From positions 1,210,112 through 1,274,111 of the forward strand of contig NC_069085.1 in NCBI RefSeq assembly GCF_947172395.1: a stretch of DNA of 64,000 nt. Direction: 5' to 3'. Under the pieces are notes generated by a model, which was given only the letters and a program-made list of their open reading frames with translations, had not been told where the DNA came from and made no database searches. The DNA is from Bicyclus anynana (Eukaryota > Arthropoda > Insecta > Lepidoptera > Nymphalidae). Each line of letters starts with the position of its first letter. Within the stretch, counting starts at the first letter, position 1. Shown here in pieces: positions 48,201-60,200 of the stretch. Made by a program: the position numbers and the translations under genes.

Positions 48201-51200
48201 CTGGCGCCGGAGCTTCTGGATCATGTCCCTGCACACGTCCGGCAAGTCAGTATTACACGAAATTAAATTTTTCTTAACAAAAAAAAACGAGTGTGCTTTG
48301 GACCAAATGAAAGTAAAACTTCTTCAGCTCTCCCTTGCAATGTTCGTTCAGCAGCTTCTCGCAAAGTGCGTAATGAAGTTTTACTTCAACTTTAATTTCT
48401 CATGACACTGACGCTTCGTGTTTATCGAAACAAAAGTTAGCTTATCTAAGCTAAGTTACACAAAGCGCCATCTATGAGATTCAGACATAACTGCATACAG
48501 GTTCTTGAAGTGAACAGACAGGGATTGTTTCAAAGTTCTCTAACAACGCCATCTACTGGTAGTGTAAAATAACAAACACCGTTTCTCTATGCCTGTAGAT
48601 GGCAGCACACATCTTAAGTCTCGCCCGATTACACTTTTCGTAACGTTGCTTAAGTTTTACTTAAAAAATGGATTGCCAAATTTCTCAAGTGTGACTACTA
48701 TGTCCCAATCGTAAATACTTTGTCAGAAGTACGTAAAGCATTCGTTTTCAAAGATGTACCTTCGGAAGTCCTTGAACACGAGCGCCTCCAGGTCGTGCAG
48801 CCTGCGCATCTCGTACTCCACGGTGCTGTGCGAGGCGCCCAGCGAGCGCAGGTCGGTGATGATCTTGGCCTGCTCCGTCATCTCCTTCTCGATGAGCTTG
48901 GAGCGCTTCTTGGCGTCGATGCTGGTGTCGAACACGAAGGCGGGCAGGTGGTCCGTGTACTTGCGCCGGAACACTATGCTCTCCTGGAAACAACGCATTC
49001 ATTGAAGCTGCTCAAGTTTTGGAAAGGAAATAGTAAAAATTACATGTAGCTCACGTTTTATTTTAATTCATTTGCTGCTTTTTAGAGTTTAATTGCTCAA
49101 AGTAGAATGCATTTTAATTCAATATAGTTATGTGCACAAGTGAAGTGGAGGTTATGCAAGTGTTTAAAATAATTAATTCGATTTTCTCGCAGGACTCTAC
49201 CAAAAGTTCTGATAAGGCTGCCTTCGCCTTTCTAAAGCATGACATGATTTGTATTCTAATGCTTCAGTTTTACACACAAACGAAAATAATATCTATCCTG
49301 AGATATTATATTCGTTTGAAGAAATATTCGATGATTTGAGGATCCTGAGATACAGGTTTATTCAAACTGAAATCAGGGTCCTCAGCACCATTGTAAAAGG
49401 ACTCATTTTAACAATAAATTTCATTTCATTTCTTCTATACCTGCGAATCTTTGCTGTTGTCCGCTTCGTCATCCAAATCGCTTTCATAGTCCATTTTGAG
49501 AGGATCTTCTTCTTCAAAACCTAAAAAGTATTTGATATTTCTATACAACTGCTCGAGTTATCAGTACCAAAATGTAGTGAATAGTATATTCTATTATAAA
49601 GAGGGTAAGTTAAGTTAACCGATTTTGAAAACTCATTTATCACAAAAAAGTGAAAATAAATATTTGTGAGTGCCATGGGCTATATCTTATCTCTGTATTC
49701 CCACGGGAGTGTGGGATGTGGACAGCCAGTATACAGTATTCCAACCAGTGGCGTGTATAAAGTTGTCGATCAGAGTATGCACTAGCACTAAAATTAAGCA
49801 AGCTGGAAAAATCTGTATTTAATAAGCACTAAGAAGACAACTCTTAGGGTATGCAGTACTTTAATGAATGTGTGAAGTGCACGCCACAGATTCCTACCTG
49901 TGAGCATGGTGAGCGTGTGCCCCAGCGCTGACAGCTGTTTGCCGACGTTGACGTCGAGGTGAATGTCCACGCCTTCCATTTGCCACGACACGTTGAGGAA
50001 CCATTTGGCGTTCTCTGTAAAAAGTTTGTACTTTAAACAATAATTATTTTCCGCCGTGATGATTTAAGTTGCACCTCCGCCACAAAAAATGTAAGCTAAC
50101 TTTCAAACACGTATTGTCGCGTTAATAATTTGAGTTTAGAGTAGACATACGAATCACGAGATCTTGGGTCGGGCTATATGAGATTCTAAGATTTTCTTTC
50201 TTCTTGTCACATAAAATTCTCAGCTCCGTGCGTCGGAGAGCATGTTAAGCCGTTGGTCCCGGTCATTATCATTGATATTTCATAATGGTCGTTAACGAAT
50301 TCAACAATACCATCCGAAGTCCACCAACCCGGTTTGGATGGACATGGTGGTGGCCTAAGCTCACATAAGGAGGAAAGCCCGGGCAGGGCCAGTCTTCCCT
50401 CCTTATAGTAGGGGAGCCGAAGAGGAGATTTTTGCAGTTACTCGAGCGCGGCAGATAAACATAAGGGACTATACCTTGCATGTTGTTGAGTACCTCCACT
50501 AAGTATGAGCCCTTAATATTAGGGGTTCGTTTAGGGCAACAAAAAAAAACTAACCTCAGAAATACTCAACCAGCACGTCAGATTAGGATTCAGTAGATTA
50601 GTGTTAATTACTAAAAGATGTGCATTTTGAAAATCTACCGATTTGAGCGTATTGTGATGAAATGGGTGGGTCACAAAGTTACAAAATAAAACCCTTATAT
50701 TTTAATTCTCCAGTTACGTGCGCGATTATTTTTTTACTTGTTTTGAAGGAATTTAATTGCTAAAATTTTCCGACAATTTCAGAAGCCAAAGTAATAAAAA
50801 CTTCTTTTAAAGTCTGTAGTTTTTTTTTCCACAGCTAAAAGCGAAAAATATAAATAACCTATTATTCTCCCTATCATTTAACCTACCAAAAGTAATCAGT
50901 CCCCACAATGCAAATTTAGCATTCCGGGGCTTCCTTAATAGTATGTGCTAAAATAGCAGTTAAATGACGTACCGTTATGTTTCGCCGCCGTGGTCCGACT
51001 GCACACCTCGTACGTCCCCTCGGACACGGCGCACACGTTGATGCACGCTTCACCGGGGTCGGGCTTCCAGTCGTCCAGGGACGCCTCGAAGTCGTCGGCG
51101 AACCGCAGGCAGAGCCCCACGAAGCGCCCCTTGCTGACGAGGGAGCCCGAGCTGCACGCGGATATGCTGGTGCTCTCCAGCGTCACCACCACCGCCCCGC

Positions 51201-54200
51201 GGGAGTCCAGCTCGTACCCTCGGCCCCATGTCGACTGATCGGAGATAATGTATTGTCAAGCTATAGTTAAGCTTTTCCGGGGAGTCCAATAGGGATGATG
51301 ACAGTTTTTTAAATTGTATATAAATTAAGAGTATACTAATAGTAAAGCAATTTTGTAAAAGGAACAGGGTATCTGTGATCATTACTTTCGGAGCTACAGG
51401 GATTTAAAGAGTCAGATTTGCGGCGCTGCCGCGGATCCCTGAAAAACGCCCCATACAAAATGGCTCGAAATAATGACGTCATAGGCAATGTAATGATCGT
51501 TAGATTTGTATGCGCGTTCAAACAAAATTACTAATATCTTTGTTATTTGTGCGTTTATGCTTATAGTTCATATATTAAAAAATGTCACATTTAATGTAAG
51601 GAAGCTAAAACTGTATAAATTTTCATCTAATTACGATAAAATATTTTTAATAGTTTTTGAAATTTTATAATCTCATTTATTTTGCAAATATCCAGACAAT
51701 ATTTGCTTTTTATGTATAAATTAGTTAACATTGACCCTATTTACCCGAATGTATCATAAAAATCAATATATTCAAACCTAGTCATCATCCCCATTGACTT
51801 TGGATATAAGGGGTAAGATGAAAGACCAAACGCGTTAGTGTGAATGCGTAGTAACTGAAGGTTAACTTTTGTTAAAGAACAGTCTGTTAAATGTCTAACT
51901 TTGAAAAAATTGTACACGGATCGAGGGGTATTAATTTAATATCTATGCAAGAATATATGATGAAAGTGTGCTCAATTTCACATGATTTTTTCTCATGCCA
52001 ATCTCATACGTATGGGAATACATCATTTCAGAAGGTAGCCTGCTGCTGATATTCAATACATAAATATTTCGGTGCATAAATTTTTTGAGTACCAACATAC
52101 TTTCTACTGTTTCACTTTCAGAGTCCGAACGAAATAAATAAAAATGAGACAACATATTTTTTTACACATTAAATTATTAAGTATCTGTCAACATCACACT
52201 AATAGAAAATGTCTTACAGCATTATGTTTATAGCCTTTGTACATTTTCCTGTGCAATAAAGAATGAAAAACAAAGAGACAATATTATTAACACTTACCAT
52301 TGGAGGCTGGTTGAGCGGCAAACATATGCCGATGTCGTCCACGTTGAGCTGCAGGAACAACGTGCTGAGGTGGGGCGGGGATATGTTGGAAGTCAGTTGC
52401 ACCTACAAAATATAGTATGATAACTATCGTGCTCATAGAAACTACAAAGTCTTTTTATTTAACTACTATTTGAAGAGAGCCGTGATAGCCCAGTGGATAT
52501 TACCTCTGCTAATGATTCGGAGGTCGTAGGTTGGAATCCGACCTCAAAATTAAATATGAAGTGTTTCAAAACGGTGAACGAAATACATTTTCTTAATTGT
52601 CTATGTGTGTGAAGTCTGCCAATCCACATTCGGTGGACTATTAGCCTAACCCCTATAAGTCGGAGAATCGTGCTCAATAGTGAGCTAAATATGGGTTCCG
52701 TAGGAATCTACGGCCTGCTTTATACTATCAGCGTTCGCGACGTTAACTGTGAGTGTAGAGGCCGTTCCCCGATCGCTGTCGGTATTTTGTCCCGATTCAA
52801 AGGGTTTGCGCTTCATTTGCGGCGCGCGAACGTTCACGGACACGGATTTCTTTTATTTTACGATGTATAATGTATAGGCCTGCGCTTGGCTGCAATAAAG
52901 CCTTATGGCAAGCAATAAGCCTAAGATAGCGCTTGACTAGAAGGTGTCTATTCATTCTTGACTTCCTTATCAATCCATATTCGGCTGCTAAGCTCGAGTC
53001 TCCTCTCAGAATGAAAAGGAGTTAGGCCAATAATCCACCACGTTGGCCCAATGCAGATTGGCAGACTTCACACACGCAGATAATTTAGAAAATTCTCTGG
53101 TATGCAAGTTTCCTCATGGTGTTTTTCCTTCACCGTTTGAGACACGTAATATTTAATTTCTTAAAATGCACACAACTGAATAGTTAGAGGTGCATGCCCC
53201 AGGCCGTATTCGAACCCACACCCTCCGGAATCGAAGACACAGGTAATATCCACTGGGCTATCACGGCTCACCATTCTTGACTTGGCTAGGCACTCCATAA
53301 CTTCGCAGTGCGAACCAAAGTGCGGAGAGCCAAAACGCTTCGTACGAGTCCAAGGGACGTCAACTACGTATGAATGCAGATTCCTGCGATGTCTATGATG
53401 AAAACGTGAAGGAAGAACTAGATGGAAGTTCCTAGGCATACTTTTCGAAATAAATCTTGTATAGAATCGACAGCGCGCCTTTTGGCGATGCTCCAATTTT
53501 TGCAATGTTGTGGAGTGGTGGATGCTCACCTTTTCGAAGACCTGCTGAGTGGCAGTGAGGACCTCCTTGGTGAGGCTGAGGCGCTTCTCGTTCCAGTACT
53601 CGTAGGCGTTCTTGTAGTTGAGCCACACCAGGATGGCCTTGTCCACCGCCACCGGCTGGATGTAGATGAGCGGCCGCTTCAGGGTGATGAGCACCACTTC
53701 TTTGTCGTCCTCGCACACTATCTCGTCTTGGAACGCGTTGCGCATCGCTGAGGAAAAACTATGGTTTTATGACATGTCGAGGACCATATCAGAAAAAGAG
53801 TTATGAAGTCTTTAAGCTTCGCTATTTATGTTATTCTTAAATCATGTACCACAATGACCTGTATAAATGCGGTACAAGTAATTTATCATATTAACATAAT
53901 AGGGGATTTAACATAATGATAAGAGCTTTCGATCATTTGAGAGAATATTGTGAAACACGGCTAAAACACACGTGATACAACGTCGGAGTATGCCCTACTA
54001 ACCCATACGAGCTCTTAGTCATAAGCAATGAGATTCATTCATAATAAATTAAAATATAAATAACACTAACGATAATAAGTAAATAATACGTGTTTGAACT
54101 TTGTTTATTTGCACATACCTATTCTGGTGTTGAAGAAGGCGTACTGCTGGAACTCGGGCTCGGCCTCCTCGAACATCGCGTTGCGTATCAGTTGGCCGAG

Positions 54201-57200
54201 GCTCAGGTTCACGTCCACCTGTGCAAGTGAACCATTATTTATGTTATTCACTTTACACGTACATTTCGCCATAATGTTGGTGTCACTCAGACCGGTAAAA
54301 AAAAAGACGTTACACGCACAAAATAGTCAGTGGTAGGTGAAGTACTCAATAGTACCATCATCATCACCCAACAGATTTCACAGCTGGACATAGACCTCTC
54401 GACTACCGTGACTTTCATATACCACGACCCGCCCGAAGTCGTCAGTTTTTTAGTGGGGGATCAATCAACAATATAATTTCCGGTGTAACCATTCCTACAT
54501 TTTGGGACCCCAAATGATCATCGGTTCTTTGAACATGTATTTTACATGGTTACCATCATCTATTCATTGAAAATCGCAGTGTTGGTCAAACCCCATCGAA
54601 GATATCAAGTGAATAGGCTAGTTGAAACTTTTTTTTCTTTCTACTAGACTAAAAAAAAATCATATTTTTTTTGCGACGCGCCTGTCGGCCATGACAGTCT
54701 ATATTTCAGCTGTTTCATGACGTTACCATAATAAATACCATACAAATGGAGCATTTGACAAAAATATTAGTTCGATGTTTAGTACATTAAGTGTGTTAGT
54801 GACGTCACATAATGGACGACAGCGTTTTTGACGTTTAGAAAATTTAAAAAAATTCGTGATATTTAAATTAAGCTTTATAAGAAATCCTTAATTTATACAT
54901 TATTGAAATTATATTTCAGACCCTTATTCCATGTACTACACAAAATTGTTATTGTTTATATTAAAGATATGAGACAACTACCCTATTATTGCAGGTAGCC
55001 CCGTTAATGCAGACTCAAATCTGTATTGTCTTGAAGTCCTTAAGACAAGCGTACAGTCAGCGGCGCTCTATCGGCTGATGATAATGAGGATGAACCAATG
55101 AAACATAAGCATACCTGCGCACGCGCAAAGAGCCGCAGCCCGTGCGGGCCGGCGGGCTGCGGCACGTTCTGCACGCGGTTGGACAGCTCGAACTCCACCG
55201 CGCCCGTCTCCAGCCGCACCGCCGAGTTGCTCGGCGTCGTGGCCGTCAGTTGGATACGCTGCACACAAATAAACAAGTACAGTTTAAACAGCAGTGATAG
55301 CCCAGTGGATATGACCTCTGCCTCCGATTCCGGAGGGTGTGGGTTCGAATCCGGTTCGGGGCATGCACATCCAACTTTGGTGCATTTTAAGAAATTAAAT
55401 ATCACGTGTCTCAAACGGTGAAGGAAAACATCGTGAGGAAACCTGCATACCAGAGAATTATCTTCATTCTCTGCGTGTGTGAAGTCTGCCAATCCGCATT
55501 GGGCCAACGTGGTGGACTATTGGCCTAACCCCTCCATTCTGAGAGGAGACTCGAGCTCAGCAGTGAGCCGAATATGGGTTGATGACGACGAATTAGTGCC
55601 CAATCTATTTATCCTGCCAATTTGTAGGAAATTTTGAGAATTTTTACTACGCTAAAATTCCACAACCGATAAAAAAACCACAACGCAACGTTCAGAAACT
55701 GGAGCATCCTTAGGATGTGGACTTGACATTATACACAATAAATTCGACATCCTGTTTGTAGAGTAATGCAAATCTTTGTCAGAGGTTAAATTCTATAAAT
55801 GAGAAGATTTCAGACTTACTTTGATTCTGATGAGTAGGGAGAACAGTATTCTGCTGAACGCAGATGACGACACCTCTTCTTCGTTCCACAGCGGCACAGG
55901 CTTTTCTCCTCCGTACACTTTCTGAACTACTTCGTTGACTTCCTACAATTTTGAAATCTAATAAATCTGGTATTCTAAAATTGTACTAAGACAAGTGTCT
56001 CTTAGGAAAGAAATTTTTAGGCAATATTATTTTCGTATGAGAATATAATTCCCCGAGTATTACAAATTAATTAAAACACTTGATGATTAAGTTAGAAATA
56101 AATTACTAATTTCTAAGTGTCAATGGAAGAATTATCATATTCGTACATCATACAAAAATTCAAACCCATCGACAACAACAACCAAGTAACTAACTCTGTG
56201 TGTGTGTATTATTATTTGTTTTAATGTTTTTATTTGTTACTGTATTTTTGTGTGCAATACAGTATTTCTTCTTTTTTATATGAAAGTCTGTTCTTTGAAA
56301 TTAAGGGTAAGGGTTTTGCTTGAGGACGAATAAACGGGCGTCTGCTAGTTGATTATAATGTGAATACCTTCATGAACACCTTCTGCACGAACACGAGGTG
56401 GTTGAGCAGGTCGGTGGACAGCGTGTGCTCGAACAGGCCGATGTCGGCCGTGGCGGACAGGTAGCGGCCCGCGCGCAGCACCACGCCCTCGGGCGCCGCT
56501 GCGGAGCAATGGCACCAGTCAGTGAACAATCAGCACTATAATTTTTGGCAAACATCTTGAACAATCCATTTAAATGCGCAGTAGTCGATTTGTCGGTCTC
56601 TTTGGTAGGGCGAAGGGAACGCGGGGTAATACAGAGCGCGCGCGCGCCTGCTAATAGTAAATCAGTCCACCTTGTCCATTGTCATATAGTGTACCTGCGC
56701 GAATTTTCCCTCACTGTGCCGGTTTTTGTTCAAGATGTTAGCCGAGCGCTGCACCAGTTACATCAATGTACAAGTATTTGTTGATTGACTGGAGTCATTA
56801 AAAAAGGGTTGACTGGTCTGATTTGGATTGGTCCCGTTTAATTTCCACAAAAAAAGTTTCAGTAATTTTGTATTGTATTCTCCCAAGTTGTTTCAATTTT
56901 ATTGTTAAAAAGTTTTTATTTGAAGTAGAAAGATTCGCGTTATTAAAAGAATGGACTCATCGTGGAAAAATAGTTACTTAAGTGCAGAAGCTGTTATTGC
57001 CGCATTGCAACGACTTGCGGTAGGGACGGCTTCAGTGTGCTCGTGGCGTTCGAGCCGTCCACATCTCTTGTACTGTAATTCTTTATGGGTTACTTGGTAT
57101 AGGCGGGGAGAGTGACTTGTGGAAAAGGGTAGTGTTTGTTAACATTCAAAGGTACCTTTAACCCTACACACAACGTTCACAAGTGCGTGACTTCACTCAA

Positions 57201-60200
57201 AGTCATTCTCTGCCATTCTAGGGTCTTATTTTGTTTTCAGTTTGATTTGTTAATTAAGTTGTCCTGACAAATGAAGTGAATCATAACCTTTGTTTGACAT
57301 TAGATTTCTTATTTTTGTAATCACTTCTGAGTCTGTTAAAAAAGCTTTTTCAAAAGTAGGTAGATTAGTTGATAGATTCAAAAAGGGTCGATTAGTCGTC
57401 GAAAGGATTCGTCGTATGGTCCTGAGATTGAATGCACATAAAGCTTACCTTGGCCGGTATCAGCGGCGTCGGCGGCGTCGGCGCCGTTGGCCCCGTCGGC
57501 GGGCGGCTGCTGCTCGGCGCGCGCGTCGGCCGCCGGCTCGCCGCAGTCCAGCACGCGCGCGCGGCACGACACCGCCGGCAGCGCCACCGACGCAGCGGCC
57601 GGGATGTTCGCTTCTGTCACCTGTTGGTGTCACTGGATATTAGCTATGGCTCTAAACGACATTTATAATCATCATCATTATTTAGAATAAGGTTAGAATG
57701 CGGCTAACGAACTCGGCTGGTCATCATTCGGGAATCGCTATATCTTTTCGTCCGAAAATCCTTAGTGCCAAAAGACAAGTCTTCGAACAGTACGCGTTGC
57801 CAGTGATGACCTATGGTTCCGAGACTTGGTCGCTAACTATGGACTTGGTGTGAGGTGATGTAACAAGCTGTGCTCGGCATATCTCATAAATGACGAGATA
57901 CGCAGAAGAACCAAAGTCAACGACATAGCTCTACGAGTCGCGCGCTAAAATAACAATGGGCGGGGCCAGTTCGAAGAGCCGAAAGTGCTGGAACGGCGAC
58001 CTTGCACTAGAAACCGCAGTGTTTGTCGACCACCTCCCCCCCCCCCCTCTCCACCATATGGACGACATCAAACAAGTCGCAGGGATTCGCTGGATGCAGA
58101 CGGCTCAGGATCGTGATGTTTAGAAGTCTCTACGAAATCCCTATGTCCTTCAGAGGACCGATTAGCTGATATGATGAGTCTTAGAATAGACGCAATCGAG
58201 ATGTAATGCTAAAGATATGTAATGCTTGGACGCACGCAATCGAGATGTAATGCTTGGACGCACCAACGCGGGTACTGTCTGTTCTGTCGCAGCGGTGAAT
58301 GGCACGCACCTGCAGCTTGGTGACGAAGCTGAGCGAGTGGTGCGGCAGGTCCACGGTGAAGTGCGCGCGGCCCGCCGTCACGCCCGCGCTGTGCACGCGC
58401 TCCATCTTGTACTGAGCCTGCAGCGACGGTAGCAGCGCTGCCGTCACGCTCAGGCTCTGCGGGAACGGTACATATATAGAAATTATTATAACTAACTCAG
58501 AAATGTTAATAGAATATACAATGAGGGCAAAGTACAAGGATGAAAGAGAGAATTTGGAGACTCGCGACGTTGGTGGTAGACTATAAGGCCGAGACACCAG
58601 CGTTTAGAAGGTAGAAGAAGTTTTAGCCCGGAAGGAGTCCGGCAATACCCAACATGTGTCCATGAGGATTTTTCCCCCTACAGAAAAAAGGCAGAAATGT
58701 TACCAATATAACACTGGCAATGTTTTTGTATCTAGATGGTGATCACGATCCTGCACTAGGGGCCACAATACCTGCAATACTAGTGAGAACTGTAGCTGCA
58801 AAGGCTGCAGCAGGGGATCCGAAGGCGGCGCCGGAGGTGTGGGCCGCGGTGCGGGAGGGGGACTTCTCTCTTCCTCCTCTTCCGGCAATCCCCCTCCTAC
58901 TCCTCCACCGCGAGAGAGACGAGACGAAGTTCTAGTTACGCCTAGTTCCTAAAAAAGTACAATTCGTTATTTAGCTATTTTTAGAGTAAAACTTAAAGAA
59001 ATACATACAAAAACATATAAAGCGCCATCTGTAGTAACACTGCTAAACTACGACACAACACAAGTATGTCCAGCGCCAAATCCGTTTAGTCTTTTAACGG
59101 CATAATTGTGAATTAAGTAGTAGGAGCTTGTGAAGAAAGGCAATGCCGTCATGAGAGATGGCTCTGCTAATCGGTATTATTTTTCAAGTTTCTCTTTCAT
59201 GCATTGTTTTATTTTGAAAAAAAAAAAATTTCCTTCAGTCGTGTGGTCTAAAGCACCTCTCTCAAGAGAAATTTGATAATGGTTATATCTTTGGCGTTTA
59301 TAGAAGTTTAGTGCCGACGGACGCCGGCTCTTGCGCACGCTCACACGCAGCACCGAGCAGTGGTGCGAGTCCTCACCTGCAGGGTGGAGGAGAGCTGCCG
59401 GCTGGAGCGCGTCATGACGCCGTGCAGCGCCACGGGGTGCTGCGGCAGGTCCACGCGCACACTGCCGATGGACGCCGGCTCTTGCGCACGCTCACACGCA
59501 GCACCGAGCAGTGGTGCGAGTCCTCACCTGCAGGGTGGAGGAGAGCTGCCGGCTGGAGCGCGTCATGACGCCGTGCAGCGCCACGGGGTGCTGCGGCAGG
59601 TCCACGCGCACACTGCCGATGGACGCCGGCTCTTGCGCACGCTCACACGCAGCACCGAGCAGTGGTGCGAGTCCTCACCTGCAGGGTGGAGGAGAGCTGC
59701 CGGCTGGAGCGCGTCATGACGCCGTGCAGCGCCACGGGGTGCTGCGGCAGGTCCACGCGCACACTGCCGATGGACGCCGGCTCTTGCGCACGCTCACACG
59801 CAGCACCGAGCAGTGGTGCGAGTCCTCACCTGCAGGGTGGAGGAGAGCTGCCGGCTGGAGCGCGTCATGACGCCGTGCAGCGCCACGGGGTGCTGCGGCA
59901 GGTCCACGCGCACGCTGCCGATGGACGCCAGCGCCGTGGCGCCCAGTCGTCCACCCTCCCACGTGTACAGCGCTTGGCTCTTGCCCACGCTCACACGGAC
60001 CACCGTCCTGACAAAAATATTAATATTAGTCACGCTTATCAGCTCCCAAACTATATCCCACGTCAAGTAAACAAGAAGTACTAAGACTGACTGGTGGTTG
60101 GGCGCCGGCCCCTCCAGCAGCACGATGGCCGTCCGCCCCAGGTTGCCGCTGAGCGACCACTGGCGCGCGCGTGACGCGGACAGCGACGCTTGCAGGGACG

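Noticed and set aside
53161..53530. Extension of the tweek exon 53747-53530 as one 194-codon ORF
   Set aside because: The frame stays open past a good donor (GTGAGC at 53529) but runs into a SINE B copy. The next tweek exon (52402-52298) continues the protein in phase from the donor.
59311..60084. Plus-strand frames of 85-140 codons through the 151-bp array
   Set aside because: They are antisense to the tweek exon copies. Repetition makes them look long and they have no protein-family character.
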